A stretch of 64,000 nt of DNA from Litorivicinus lipolyticus (GTDB lineage: Bacteria > Pseudomonadota > Gammaproteobacteria > Pseudomonadales > Litorivicinaceae). The first letter of the stretch is position 1, and the number at the start of each line of letters is the position of its first letter. The notes under the pieces are model-generated. The model saw nothing but the letters and a program-made list of their open reading frames with translations, was not told the DNA's origin and searched no databases. The translations under genes were made by a program, and so were the position numbers. Shown here in pieces: positions 39,322 through 48,849 of the stretch. The DNA is taken from NCBI RefSeq assembly GCF_009650135.1, contig NZ_CP045871.1, positions 1,612,001 through 1,676,000 of the forward strand, read 5' to 3'.

Positions 39322-40356
39322 TTAAATGTCAAATGACGCCACGTTTGGGCGCGCTTGCGCCCGAATCAGGTCATGTAACTCAACATAGCCTTTGAAGTTG
39401 CCGCCCTCATCGATGACTCGAGCCTGGCCGGTCGGTTCATCACACAAGGCCAAACAGGCGTCTTCCAAGGTCGTCGCCACCGGCAGTTCCAGTACCGCAT
39501 CCCCGTCCGGACGCACCATCGAAGCCAGCGTCAAAACCCGGGCCCGGTTGATGTCCTTCATGAAATCGGCGACGTAGTCATCGGCCGGTTTCAGCACGAT
39601 GTCCTCCGGTGCGCCCGTCTGGACGATCGCTCCGTCGCGCAAAATCGCAATGTTGTCGCCCAATTTTAAGGCTTCGTCCAGATCGTGGGTAATGAAGACA
39701 ATGGTTTTGTGCAGCTCGCGCTGCAGCTCCAGCAAGATGTTCTGCATTTCCGTGCGAATCAAGGGGTCCAAGGCGCTGAAGGCCTCGTCCATCAGCAGAA
39801 TATCGGCATCCGTCGCCAGCGCCCGCGCCAGTCCAACGCGTTGCTGCATACCGCCGGACAACTGGCCGGGGTACTGATCTTCTTGCCCGGCCAAGCCGAC
39901 CCGTTCGATCCAGTGAATCGCACGAGCTTTGGCGTCGTCGTCCGACACCCCCTGAATATCGAGGCCGTAACGCACGTTTTCGATAATCGTGCGGTGCGGC
40001 AACAGGGCAAAGCGCTGAAACACCATCGACATTTTTTCGCGTCGAAACTGCATCAACTCGGGTTTGTTAAGTGCCAATACGTTCTGACCATCGACCCACA
40101 CTTCACCGGCGGTCGGCTCGATCAGGCGGTTAAAGTGGCGAATAAGAGTCGACTTACCCGACCCCGACAACCCCATGATGACTTGGATTTTTTTGCGCGG
40201 AATTTCCAGGTTAATGTCCTGCAGACCCAACACATGACCGTGATCATTTAACAGAGCATCTTTTTCAACGCCCGCGTGGACCTTGGTCAAAGCACTGGCC
40301 GGCCGCTTTCCGAAAATTTTATACAGCCCTCGGATGCTGATGTGTGAATCGCTCAT
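39322..40356 (-). CDS. Betaine-type ABC importer, ATP-binding subunit
   Basis: 344 residues of the ProV/OpuAA class. Walker A MGLSGSGKST, signature LSGGMQQRVGLARAL, Walker B ILLMDEAFSALDP, then a C-terminal CBS-like region (ARVIDEGGNFKGYVELHDLI). The N-terminal extension before the ATPase is usual for the family. The start ATG 40356 overlaps the permease stop by one base. Third gene of a binding-protein, permease, ATPase operon. Confidence 0.92.
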   Translation of the reverse strand: MSDSHISIRGLYKIFGKRPASALTKVHAGVEKDALLNDHGHVLGLQDINLEIPRKKIQVIMGLSGSGKSTLIRHFNRLIEPTAGEVWVDGQNVLALNKPELMQFRREKMSMVFQRFALLPHRTIIENVRYGLDIQGVSDDDAKARAIHWIERVGLAGQEDQYPGQLSGGMQQRVGLARALATDADILLMDEAFSALDPLIRTEMQNILLELQRELHKTIVFITHDLDEALKLGDNIAILRDGAIVQTGAPEDIVLKPADDYVADFMKDINRARVLTLASMVRPDGDAVLELPVATTLEDACLALCDEPTGQARVIDEGGNFKGYVELHDLIRAQARPNVASFDI

Positions 40357-41246
40357 CAATGACTCCGACTGCTGTTGTGTTTCTGAAGACGCTGACCGAA
40401 GGACTGCGACACGCGATCAAAAATAATCGCTAAGGCGACAATTGCCAGCCCGTTCATCACGCCCAGCGCCAAGTATTGGTTGCTAATGGCTTTGAGTACC
40501 GGTTGGCCCAAGCCGCCAACACCGATCATGCTGGCTACCACGACCATCGCCAGCGACATCATAATGGTCTGGTTAACACCGGCAAAAATATTCGGCAGCG
40601 CCAACGGTATTTGAACCTGGGTCAAGCGTTGCCAGTAGTTCGAACCAAAGGCATCGGCGGCTTCTAGGACCTCACGGTCAACCAAACGAATGCCCAAGTT
40701 GGTCAATCGCACGATCGGCGGTAGCGCATAGATCACCACGGCCAGCAAACCCGGCACGCGGCCAATACCCAACAGCATCACCACCGGAATCAGATAAACA
40801 AAGCTGGGAATGGTCTGCATGATGTCTAAAACTGGCGTAATGATGCGTTGCGCACGGTCCGAGCGCGCCATGATCACCCCCATGGGCAGTCCCACGACCA
40901 AACACAGCAGTGTCGACACGGCGATCATGCTGACGGTCGCCATGGTGTCTTCCCACATGCCCATGAAACCAATCGCCAAAAACGCCAACACGGTGCCAAT
41001 GACAATTTTCAAACTGCGCGCCCCCCAGTAGGCCAGGGCGGCGGCTAAAGCAATAAACAACGGCCAGGGCGTCGCAATCAGGACGTCTTCCAACCAAATC
41101 AAAAAACGCAGCAGCGGATCAAACAATGTTTCTAAATCGTCACCGTAAGCGCGCGAAAATTCTCGAAACGAATCATCAATACTACGGCGGAAAGCGGACA
41201 GGTCACGACGACCCATGGAGGGAAATTCTTTAAAGAATTCCAGCAT
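40356..41246 (-). CDS. Betaine-type ABC importer, permease subunit
   Basis: About 296 residues with six or seven membrane helices and the ProW/OpuAB core (GLPMGVIMARSDRAQ; TIPSFVYLIPVVMLLGIGRVPG; NQTIMMSLAMVVVASMIGVGGLG). A charged cytoplasmic N-terminus of about 50 residues precedes the first helix. ATG 41246 (MLEFFKEFP) is the best candidate although its Shine-Dalgarno is poor. It is separated from the binding-protein gene by a terminator hairpin. Confidence 0.9.
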   Translation of the reverse strand: MLEFFKEFPSMGRRDLSAFRRSIDDSFREFSRAYGDDLETLFDPLLRFLIWLEDVLIATPWPLFIALAAALAYWGARSLKIVIGTVLAFLAIGFMGMWEDTMATVSMIAVSTLLCLVVGLPMGVIMARSDRAQRIITPVLDIMQTIPSFVYLIPVVMLLGIGRVPGLLAVVIYALPPIVRLTNLGIRLVDREVLEAADAFGSNYWQRLTQVQIPLALPNIFAGVNQTIMMSLAMVVVASMIGVGGLGQPVLKAISNQYLALGVMNGLAIVALAIIFDRVSQSFGQRLQKHNSSRSH

Positions 41247-41307
41247 ATAACTATTAAACCTGTGTGGCGGGCAACACGCCCAAAATGTGCAGTTTGGTAA
41301 AGCAAAA

Positions 41308-41331
41308 AGGGAGCACAAGGGCTCCCTCACA
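41308..41331 (-). terminator. Intrinsic terminator between binding-protein and permease genes
   Basis: On the minus strand AGGGAGC, a 6-nt loop, GCTCCCT and then TTTTTG. It lies 15 nt after the binding-protein stop and before the permease ATG, so it should let the binding protein be made in excess over the membrane subunits. Confidence 0.8.
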
Positions 41332-41345
41332 TCGAACGTAACGGA

Positions 41346-42341
41346 TTAAAGCGCTTTTTCGACTTTCGCGGCGACGTCCGCCGGGACCCATGATTTCCAT
41401 GCGTCACTGGTGGCCAAGAATTCCATCGCGGTGTCTTCACCGGTGGCTTGGTTATCGGCTTTCCATGACAGGATCTGACCGATTTCAGCGTCCTTCAACA
41501 CGCGCTTTTTCAAGTAGGTCGCAAGTTCCGGATGCTCAGTTGAAAAGTCAGTGGTGGCCAGTGAAACCACACGCGACTCGGTCCAACGGGTCGGCTTGGG
41601 GTCGGTACATTCGGCATTCACGATGCACGCATCCCAATGTTCGCCGTCAAAGCCGGTTTCCCAGTCCAACAACACCATGTCGTACTGACCGATCAAGGTG
41701 GTGGGCGTCCAGTAGTAACCAAACCAAGGCTCGTCGCGCTGGCCTGCTTTGGCGATCGTGCCGTCCAAGCCTGCGCCCGAACCGGTCATGACCAAGTCCC
41801 AACCTTTGGATTCCATGTCAAACGCGCGGAACAGGTTGCCGGTGTTGATTTCACAACCCCAACCCGCCGGGCAAGTGTGAATGCCGCCACGGGCGTCGTC
41901 TTCGGGATGCGGAAACAAGTCAGGGCGCGACAGAACCGCTTCGACTGTGGTCAGCTCAGGGTTGGCTTCTTGTAACCAACGCGGGATGAAATAGCCTTCA
42001 CCTGCGGTCGCGAAAGGTGCTTCGTTCAGCACTTCCATACGGCCTTCGCTGACACCCTGGTCGATTAACAGCGCAGCGGCATTAGCCCACATTTCAGGCA
42101 ATACCTGAGGACGGCCTTTTTCGTTTAAAGAAGTGAACGACGGCAAGGTCGCTCCGGGGATCAGCTCGACGTTACAACCGTAACCTTCGGTCATAATGAA
42201 ACTGTCGATATTTGCGATAACTTCGGCTGATGCCCAGTTCATTTCTGCAACGCTAACGTCGCCGCATTCGGCCATGGCAACAGGGGCCGCGAACGCGCTT
42301 ACAAGCGCAAGTGATGAAAAGCGTTTGCACAATTCATGCAT
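41346..42341 (-). CDS. Betaine-type ABC importer, periplasmic substrate-binding protein
   Basis: 331 residues of the ProX/OpuAC family. Signal peptide ends AFAAPVAMA before ECGDVSV. The mature part has NWASAEVIANIDSFIM, MTGSGAGLDGTI and aromatic residues in EPWFGYYWTPTTLIGQYD that would cage a quaternary ammonium. Three cysteine pairs are likely oxidised in the periplasm. ATG 42341 has GGAG upstream. First gene of its operon. The ligand could be glycine betaine, proline betaine, choline or a related osmolyte. Confidence 0.9.
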   Translation of the reverse strand: MHELCKRFSSLALVSAFAAPVAMAECGDVSVAEMNWASAEVIANIDSFIMTEGYGCNVELIPGATLPSFTSLNEKGRPQVLPEMWANAAALLIDQGVSEGRMEVLNEAPFATAGEGYFIPRWLQEANPELTTVEAVLSRPDLFPHPEDDARGGIHTCPAGWGCEINTGNLFRAFDMESKGWDLVMTGSGAGLDGTIAKAGQRDEPWFGYYWTPTTLIGQYDMVLLDWETGFDGEHWDACIVNAECTDPKPTRWTESRVVSLATTDFSTEHPELATYLKKRVLKDAEIGQILSWKADNQATGEDTAMEFLATSDAWKSWVPADVAAKVEKAL

Positions 42342-42506
42342 GGTTTACTCCGGTAGTTTAAGAATTTCAGTGAGGTCGTCTTGACCTTTTTTAACCCTAA
42401 CCAATCCAGCGACGACTATCAAACCCGTCGCCTAACACGGCGTTTGCGCCATTTTTTGCCTAAATCCGGTATGCTATGTGCCGACTTACGACACCCGAGA
42501 CCTTCT

Positions 42507-42971
42507 TTGATTCATTATTTCGCATTCGGCTCGAACATGAACGTCGAGCGATTGCTGACCGATCGGCTGGCGCCCAAAGGCGTCGCGCTTGAGGCCATAT
42601 TACCCGCCCGACTTGAAGGTTACCGGCTGACCTTTGATAAGCGCGCCGACCAGTTTGGCGGTGCCGGCGTGGCGAACATCGTGCGCTCGCCCGGTGACGT
42701 CGTCCACGGCACCCTCAACGCCATGAGTGACGCCGGCCTGGACGTCCTCGATCACTACGAGGGTGTCGCCAGCAACATGTACCAGCGCATCCGCATTGGC
42801 GTGATCACGCCGGACGGCACGGCGATTGACGCCATTGCCTATCAGGCCCAGCCACCGTTCAGCCAAGATGCCAAACCGGCCCAGCGCTATCTGGCGCATT
42901 TGTTGGCCGGACAGGTTCATCTGCCCGTCGACTATTTTAACCAGCTGCGGTGCTGGCCGACCCACGACTGA
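42507..42971 (+). CDS. Gamma-glutamylcyclotransferase-like protein
   Basis: About 155 residues of the GGCT fold. The diagnostic YFAFGSNMN follows the TTG start at 42507 (MIHYFAFGSNM), and LDVLDHYEGVASNMYQR contains the catalytic Glu. The frame is open to 42381 but that extension is unlike the family. Such enzymes cyclise gamma-glutamyl amines or peptides; the substrate is unknown. Its end overlaps the convergent pdxA end by 35 bp. Confidence 0.8.
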   Translation: MIHYFAFGSNMNVERLLTDRLAPKGVALEAILPARLEGYRLTFDKRADQFGGAGVANIVRSPGDVVHGTLNAMSDAGLDVLDHYEGVASNMYQRIRIGVITPDGTAIDAIAYQAQPPFSQDAKPAQRYLAHLLAGQVHLPVDYFNQLRCWPTHD

Positions 42972-43929
42972 GCACGCGACGCGCATGCCGATAGGCGTAG
43001 ATAAACGCCGATTCGTCCGCGACGCCCTGCCAGGCTTTGTCAAACGCGGTGCCATGATCCGGACTGGTGCGCACGAAGGGCAACCCGACGGTCATGTTGA
43101 CGCCGGCATCAACGCCTAAATATTTGACCGGTATTAGGCCCTGATCGTGGTACATCGCGACCACCAGATCGAATTCACCTTGGCGCGCGCGCATGAACAC
43201 GGTATCGCCGGCCAAGGGCCCCGTTACGTCCATGCCGCCGGCGCGGGCCTGGGCGATCGCCGGCTCAATGAAGCGCTGTTCTTCGTCCCCAAATAACCCA
43301 CCCTCACCGGCGTGCGGATTAACGCCCGCCACCGCAATGCGGGGTTGATCGAAACCGAGGTCACGACCGGCAATCGCCGCCAGCCGCAGAGTATGCCCGA
43401 CCGCGCCCTGCGCAATGCGATCAAGGGCCTCGCGCATCGAGCAGTGCGTGGTCGCTAAAATCACTGCCAACTCATCGTTCGCCAGCACCATGCCGACTTC
43501 GGGCACGCCGGTCAGATCCTGTAACATTTCCGTGTGGCCGGGGTAGTCAACGCCGGCCAAATGCAACGCTTGCTTGTGAATCGGCGCGGTAACCATGCCG
43601 TCGATCAAGCCATCACGCGCATCAGAAATGGCATTGGTGATGGCGGCATATGCGGCCTCCCCGCAGGCCGCGGTGACTTTGCCCGGCTCCGGCGTGGCGG
43701 CAAAGGCGGATGACTCAATCAGCGCTAGCGTGGCGTCTTGATGGCCAAGCGTTGCCAATTCGGTATGGCGAACACGGCGCAGTGTCAAATGCGGGGCAAA
43801 CTGCTCGATCGCCTGCATCATCACGCAGGCATCGCCGTATACCACTCGCGGTCCATCCAGCGATGACCAGGCCTTGCATATAATTTCCGGTCCGATCCCC
43901 GCGGGATCGCCCATCGTAAGTCCTAGCAT
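42937..43929 (-). CDS. pdxA: 4-hydroxythreonine-4-phosphate dehydrogenase
   Basis: NAD-dependent, metal-binding enzyme of pyridoxal 5'-phosphate synthesis. The 330 residues fit. LTMGDPAGIGPEI at the N-terminus, metal-ligand DYPGHTEMLQ, and AMYHDQGLIPVKYLG with the second His are present. ATG 43929 follows directly on the ABC exporter stop (43930). A PdxA2-type 4-phosphothreonate dehydrogenase is the alternative, but no companion kinase is nearby. Confidence 0.92.
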   Translation of the reverse strand: MLGLTMGDPAGIGPEIICKAWSSLDGPRVVYGDACVMMQAIEQFAPHLTLRRVRHTELATLGHQDATLALIESSAFAATPEPGKVTAACGEAAYAAITNAISDARDGLIDGMVTAPIHKQALHLAGVDYPGHTEMLQDLTGVPEVGMVLANDELAVILATTHCSMREALDRIAQGAVGHTLRLAAIAGRDLGFDQPRIAVAGVNPHAGEGGLFGDEEQRFIEPAIAQARAGGMDVTGPLAGDTVFMRARQGEFDLVVAMYHDQGLIPVKYLGVDAGVNMTVGLPFVRTSPDHGTAFDKAWQGVADESAFIYAYRHARRVLSRGSASTAAG

Positions 43930-45759
43930 TTAATCGAGTCCTAAAAAGCCGCCCGTTTGATGTTCCCACAGCTTGGCATAGATACCGCCCATGGCAATCA
44001 ACTCAGCGTGGGTGCCCTGTTCAACGATGGTTCCTTTGTCCAACACCACCAACCGGTCCAGCGCTGCGATCGTCGACAGGCGGTGGGCAATCGCAATCAC
44101 GGTTTTGCCGCCCATCAAGGTGGTCAACGAACGCTGAATCGCCGCTTCCACTTCCGAGTCCAACGCGCTGGTGGCTTCGTCCAAGACCAAGATCGGTGCG
44201 TTCTTTAACATCACCCGGGCAATCGCGATGCGTTGACGTTGGCCACCGGACAGCTTAACCCCGCGCTCACCGACCTGGGCGTCGTAACCCGTGTTACCGA
44301 AGGGGTCTGAGAGCTCGAGGATGAACTCGTGCGCCTCGGCCATTTTGGCCGCCGCAATCATGTCCTCGTCGCTGGCGTCCGGGCTGCCGTACAGCAAGTT
44401 CTCACGAATCGAGCGGTGCAACAGCGAGGTGTCCTGGGTGACCATTCCGATATTGGCGCGCAGGCTGTCTTGAGTGACCCGGTCGATGGCTTGGCCGTCA
44501 ATACGCAGCGCACCGCCTTCGATGTCATAAAACCGCAACAACAGATTCACCAGGGTCGACTTACCGGCGCCGGAGCGCCCCACCAAGCCAACTTTTTCAC
44601 CCGGCTTAATCGACAATTTAAAGCCGTCGAGCACGCCCTCGGTTTTGCCATAATGAAAGCGCACGTCATCGAATTCGATCGCGCCATTGGGCACATGCAA
44701 GGTCTTAGCGTTCGGGGCGTCTTCGATGCCCTGAGGCCGGGCCAGGGTGTTCATGCCATCGGCGACCATGCCGATGTTCTCGAACAGCATGCTGACCTCC
44801 CACATGATCCACTGGGCCAAGCCGTTCATGCGCAGCGCCATGCTGATTGCCACGGCTATCGCGCCGACCGTGATCAGGCTTTGGCTCCACAGCGAAATAC
44901 TGAGCACCGCGACCATGAAGATCAGCACATAGATCAACGCGTTGACGCTGACGTTGATGCCGGTGGCGTAGCGCATTTGACGATGTACGGTGACCAGGAA
45001 CTGGTTCATAGCATCGCGCGCATAGGTTGATTCACGCTTGGAGTGGCTAAACAGCTTGACCGTGGCAATGTTGGTGTAGCTGTCGACCACACGTCCGGTC
45101 ATCAAGGAACGCGCGTCCGCTTGGTCCATCGCCGATTGTTTCAGGCGCGGCAGAAAATAGCGCAGGACCAGTAAATAACCGGCCAGCCACAACAGCATAG
45201 GCACCATCAAAATTGGATCGCTTTGACCGACCAAAACGACCATTGAGATGAAGTAAACGACCACATACACCATCACGTCCAGCAGCTTCATCACGGTTTC
45301 GCGCACGCTGAGCGCGGTCTGCATCATTTTGGTGGCGACCCGCCCGGCAAACTCATCCTGGTAGAAGGTCATCGATTGCCCCAATAAATAGCGGTGGGCA
45401 TTCCAGCGGATCGACATCGGGTAATTGCCCAACAAGGTTTGGTGCATCACCATGCTGCGCAGGGCGATCAACCCGGGCAGCACCAGCACCACCAGCACAC
45501 CAAAACCGATTAACTCGCGACGTTTGTTGTCCCATAGCGTCGCCGGGTCTTGCTCGACCAGCCAATCGACTAGCTGGCCCATCATGTAAAACAAGCCGGC
45601 TTCGAGCATCGCCACCATCGACGTCAGGACCGACAACGTCAGCAAATAGCCTTCCATGCCGTAGGTGTAGTGTCGACAAAAAGCGACCAAACCGCGCGGA
45701 GGTTGGCTGGGTTCGGACGGCGGGAAGGGGCGAGTTAAGGACTCAAAAAAGCGAAACAT
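43930..45759 (-). CDS. ABC exporter, fused permease-ATPase
   Basis: 609 residues. Six membrane helices in the first 350, then an ATPase with GRSGAGKST, LSGGQRQR, VLDEATSALDS and AHRLSTIAALD. Resembles heterodimeric multidrug or lipid exporters, but no second half is adjacent, so it probably homodimerises. ATG 45759 has GGAG upstream. pdxA follows without a gap and is probably co-transcribed. Confidence 0.9.
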   Translation of the reverse strand: MFRFFESLTRPFPPSEPSQPPRGLVAFCRHYTYGMEGYLLTLSVLTSMVAMLEAGLFYMMGQLVDWLVEQDPATLWDNKRRELIGFGVLVVLVLPGLIALRSMVMHQTLLGNYPMSIRWNAHRYLLGQSMTFYQDEFAGRVATKMMQTALSVRETVMKLLDVMVYVVVYFISMVVLVGQSDPILMVPMLLWLAGYLLVLRYFLPRLKQSAMDQADARSLMTGRVVDSYTNIATVKLFSHSKRESTYARDAMNQFLVTVHRQMRYATGINVSVNALIYVLIFMVAVLSISLWSQSLITVGAIAVAISMALRMNGLAQWIMWEVSMLFENIGMVADGMNTLARPQGIEDAPNAKTLHVPNGAIEFDDVRFHYGKTEGVLDGFKLSIKPGEKVGLVGRSGAGKSTLVNLLLRFYDIEGGALRIDGQAIDRVTQDSLRANIGMVTQDTSLLHRSIRENLLYGSPDASDEDMIAAAKMAEAHEFILELSDPFGNTGYDAQVGERGVKLSGGQRQRIAIARVMLKNAPILVLDEATSALDSEVEAAIQRSLTTLMGGKTVIAIAHRLSTIAALDRLVVLDKGTIVEQGTHAELIAMGGIYAKLWEHQTGGFLGLD

Positions 45760-45798
45760 GGGTTCTCCAGACAGGCTCGCATTGTAGCGCCTTGGAAT

Positions 45799-45829
45799 AA
45801 AAAAAAGGCCCGACAAGTCGGACCTTTTT
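45799..45829. terminator. Bidirectional intrinsic terminator
   Basis: AAAAAGG-CCGAC / GTCGG-CCTTTTT with a 2-nt loop and one mismatched pair forms a long stem with A- and T-tracts on either side. On the minus strand it ends the UPF0178-MFS-LysE transcript and lies upstream of the ABC exporter. The 155 bp between it and the LysE stop holds no gene; it contains short stems (TACGCG/CGCGTA; CAAGG/CCTTG), which could be a 3' UTR. Confidence 0.85.
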
Positions 45830-45983
45830 CAACACCTTGTTTCCCCTTCCCGGGGTCTCGCACGTCAAGGTACGCGCGTTCTGTTCTAAGTCCGCGTAGC
45901 GGCCTTGTTAAAACCCACACTAGGGGTTTGAATGCCCTGCCTCAAGCCCGGAATGGTCGAACACCTTTTCGCACTCGCAGCAC

Positions 45984-46604
45984 TCAACCGAGCCACAGCC
46001 AGACACCGACGCCCATCATCAGGGTTCCGGCGATACGGTTCATTAAACGAACATTACCGGCCTGGCGCAAAAAACCTGAGAGCATGCGCCCGCCGCTGGC
46101 GTACAGCACCAAACTGGCGAATTCCAAGGTCAGAATAATTGCCAGCAACACCACCATTTGCGGTGCCAGGGGTTGGCTGGCGTTCAAGAATGGCGGCAGC
46201 AAGGCCATAAAGAAGGCCCAGCCCTTAGGATTGGCCACCGCTGTGACGAAGCCCTGAATAGCCAGCGCCTTGGCTGGCGCAGGCGGCCCCTGAGTGGCTT
46301 CAGTCGGCACCGACAGCTTGCCTTTGGATTGCCACATCTGGATACCGAGCCACAGCAGATAGGCGCCGCCAAGGCCTTTGAATACCCAGAAAAATTCCGG
46401 GGTTGCCAGCATGATCGCCGCCACGCCCATGACCGATAGACTGGCGACCAGACCGACCCCCACCAGCTCGCCCGCCATCATAAATAGCGTGCGGCGAACC
46501 CCAATGGTCATCCCCAGTGTCAACGACAACATCATGCACATACCTGGCGTGACCGAGACAAACGCAAAGGTCGAAATAAACACCACCAGCGTCGCCGTGT
46601 TCAT
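45984..46604 (-). CDS. LysE/RhtB-family amino-acid exporter
   Basis: 206-residue inner-membrane protein with six helices. FAFVSVTPGMCMMLSLTLGM at the N-terminus is the RhtB signature, and FVTAVANPKGWAFFMALLPPF is the conserved middle motif. Exports amino acids or related metabolites. Start overlaps the MFS stop by 4 nt. Last gene of the UPF0178-MFS-LysE operon. Confidence 0.9.
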   Translation of the reverse strand: MNTATLVVFISTFAFVSVTPGMCMMLSLTLGMTIGVRRTLFMMAGELVGVGLVASLSVMGVAAIMLATPEFFWVFKGLGGAYLLWLGIQMWQSKGKLSVPTEATQGPPAPAKALAIQGFVTAVANPKGWAFFMALLPPFLNASQPLAPQMVVLLAIILTLEFASLVLYASGGRMLSGFLRQAGNVRLMNRIAGTLMMGVGVWLWLG

Positions 46605-47809
46605 GCGCCCGACTCGATATCTTTAGGCCGATCCAGGGTGAACAGAGTCGGAAATTTCCACAGCCCCCACAGCGTAATGGCGATACCCGCCACCGCACCG
46701 AATCCGGCCGTGGCGACCGGGCCGGCGGCCGCCGCCAGGGTGCCGCCGCGCACATCGCCGGCTTCGTTGGACGATGCGATGAATAGGCTGTTGACGGCAC
46801 TGACGCGCCCACGCAGTGCATCCGGCGTTGCGATCTGGACCAAAGTCATACGGATGTTGACGCTGATCATGTCCGAGGCGCCGTATACAAACAGCGCCAT
46901 CAAACTGAGCCACAGCAATTCCGACACCGCGAACACACCGACCGCAGCGCTGAACACCAACAACGCCCACTTCAATTTACGTCCGGCATCGCGCAGGTCG
47001 GCTTTTTTACGCGCCATGTATAGCCCCATCAGGACCGCGCCAAAGGCTGGCATTGCCCGAAGCAAACCTAATCCCTCGGGCCCAACCTGCAAGATGTCGG
47101 TAGCGAAAATGGGTAACAACACGATCACCGACCCCAAGCCGACGATCAGCAAGTCCAGGCTAAGGCTGCCCAAAATAACCGGGTTCGCAAACACGTATTT
47201 CAAGCCGGCCATGACCTGATCAACACCGCGGCCGGAGGTCTTTTCTAACCGCATGCTGGGGAAGGCTTGGTAGGCCATCACCGCAATCAGCATGGCGACC
47301 ACCAACGCCCAATAAACGTCGCGATCCAACCACCCGATCAACAGCCCAGCAATCACCGGTCCGGCAGTCATCGCCAAGTTCCAGGTGGTCGAGGCCATGG
47401 CGACCGCGCGATCCAAAAATGCCTTGGGCACCAAGTTCGGCAGCACGGCCTGCAGCGCTGGCGATGAAAACGCGCGCACGCTGCCTTGCGCAAACACCAA
47501 CGCAAACAGGGTGTGGGTGTTTAATTCCGGTCGCGTCATGACCCAGGCAATACCCGAATAAATGACCATATCGGCGACCGCACACCAGCGCACCAATCGA
47601 TCGCGCGGCACGCGGTCGACGACCCAGCCGGAGGCAAAAAAGAACAGGTAGATTGGCAGGATCTGCATTAAGCCGACAAAGGCCAAGTCCAATGCATCAC
47701 CGGTGGCTTGGTAGAGATGCCACCCCAGCGCAACCGTCAACATGGTGCTGGCCAAGCTGACCAACCCACGGGCGACTAAGTAAGGCACAAAGGCCGGTGC
47801 ATCCGTCAT
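46601..47809 (-). CDS. MFS transporter, EntS/MFS_3-like
   Basis: 402 residues, about 12 membrane helices. GWHLYQATGDALDLAFVGLM and the loop GWVVDRVPRDRLVRW match the MFS_3 group, which includes the enterobactin exporter EntS and macrolide pumps. Its substrate cannot be read. It overlaps both neighbours by 4 nt. Confidence 0.87.
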   Translation of the reverse strand: MTDAPAFVPYLVARGLVSLASTMLTVALGWHLYQATGDALDLAFVGLMQILPIYLFFFASGWVVDRVPRDRLVRWCAVADMVIYSGIAWVMTRPELNTHTLFALVFAQGSVRAFSSPALQAVLPNLVPKAFLDRAVAMASTTWNLAMTAGPVIAGLLIGWLDRDVYWALVVAMLIAVMAYQAFPSMRLEKTSGRGVDQVMAGLKYVFANPVILGSLSLDLLIVGLGSVIVLLPIFATDILQVGPEGLGLLRAMPAFGAVLMGLYMARKKADLRDAGRKLKWALLVFSAAVGVFAVSELLWLSLMALFVYGASDMISVNIRMTLVQIATPDALRGRVSAVNSLFIASSNEAGDVRGGTLAAAAGPVATAGFGAVAGIAITLWGLWKFPTLFTLDRPKDIESGA

Positions 47810-48255
47810 CCGTGTTGCGCCAAAAAGCGATCCAGTGCGTTGGCGAATGCCTGCACGTCTTTTTTATCAAAGGGCTTGGCGCGATTGGTGTGTTCGCCTT
47901 GATCGCGCATCGCCTCGGCGCCGTCGCGGCGGGCCAAATAGTCTTTGACGTTTTCGCGGGTGTACAGCGTGCCGCGCGGATTCAATGCAAAACCACCGGC
48001 CTCGACAACCTCGGCCGCCAAGGGCACATCTTGGGTAATTACCAAGTCGCCGGTGACCATGCGCTTGAGAATTTCGTTGTCGGCGACATCGAACCCAGCG
48101 GGCACCTGAATGGCCTTAATCACCGCCGATGGCGGCGGTTTAATGTATTGATTGGCGACCAGCGTAGTGGCCAGTTGACGCCGCTCGGCGGCTTTGAAAA
48201 TCACTGTTTTAATAGCGTTAGGACAGGCGTCGGCGTCCACCCAGAGGCTGGTCAT
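47806..48255 (-). CDS. UPF0178 (YaiI/YqxD) family protein
   Basis: 149 residues. SLWVDADACPNAIKTVIF with the conserved Asp and Cys, TGDLVITQDVPLAAEVVE and NPRGTLYTRENVKDYL are the family signature. The fold is PIN/NYN-like and a nuclease role has been proposed, but no function is established. ATG 48255. First gene of an operon with MFS and LysE genes. Confidence 0.93.
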   Translation of the reverse strand: MTSLWVDADACPNAIKTVIFKAAERRQLATTLVANQYIKPPPSAVIKAIQVPAGFDVADNEILKRMVTGDLVITQDVPLAAEVVEAGGFALNPRGTLYTRENVKDYLARRDGAEAMRDQGEHTNRAKPFDKKDVQAFANALDRFLAQHG

Positions 48256-48320
48256 TGGTCGTTCCAAATCAAATTCGATACGCTAGCCTAGGCCATGGCG
48301 GGCCACTTGCCTACGCCAAA

Positions 48321-48554
48321 TTAGCGTCGCGCCAGAAGGCCAGGCGTATTCGCCAATGTCCAGGCTGACCATAACCAGGCCGCGATCATTATGATGCCGC
48401 CCACGGGCGCAAAAAAGGTGACCGCCACTACGCCGGATGCAAGGTAGATCAATAGTGAACCACTGAACAACACCAGCCCGGCCAACAACAGCGTTGACTG
48501 ACGCCGAAGGCCCCATTGCAGCGCTACCAACCCCGCCACCACTTCATTATCCAA
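48321..48554 (-). pseudogene. DUF423 (YgdD-like) membrane protein, 5' half missing at the element junction
   Basis: The readable product, about 70 residues, matches only the C-terminal half of DUF423 proteins: helix LLLAGLVLFSGSLLIYLASG, then FFAPVGGIIMIAAWLWSAWTL. The first two helices and the start are absent. Similarity stops around 48,540, exactly where base composition changes and the recombinase-bearing element begins. The first half of the gene is expected at the far end of the element, outside the window. A TTG at 48554 could start translation but is probably fortuitous. Confidence 0.75.
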
Positions 48555-48578
48555 CAGAGTTATCTGCTGGAAACACAG

Positions 48579-48619
48579 AAAACGCCGGATCCCAGTAACT
48601 GCGGGCTTCCGGCGTTTTT
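48579..48619. terminator. Hairpin at the left end of the element
   Basis: AAAACGCCGGA and TCCGGCGTTTTT enclose an 18-nt loop; outside, ACACAG and CTTTGTG extend the pairing imperfectly. On the minus strand it would end transcription from the recombinase before the DUF423 remnant. The rest of 48,555-48,849 has no gene I can support. Confidence 0.6.
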
Positions 48620-48849
48620 CTTTGTGGACTTCTGCCCTACAAAAACCAGATCAAAAGCTTAAACCTTATACCGGCCAGTTCTCCCCATATACCGATTTCT
48701 CTCCCTCTAACTTTTACGTCCTGAAGCCGACAATAAAATACCTTTTATAAACAAACAGTTATTTCCGGACTAATATACAAGTTTTATTCGACTATCGACT
48801 GGCAAAGGGGAATGAGAGTTGTAGCGAAAATAAAATAATATGAAAAAAG

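Noticed and set aside
42381..42506. Upstream extension of the GGCT-like gene to 42,381
   Set aside because: The added 42 residues are unlike the family, which starts just before the YFAFGSNM motif; the region is better read as the promoter of the divergent binding-protein gene.
45830..45983. Possible structured small RNA (6S- or SRP-like) before the terminator
   Set aside because: Short stems are present, but the 6S closing stem and the SRP GGAAGGAAGCA-type motif are not found; it is probably a 3' UTR.
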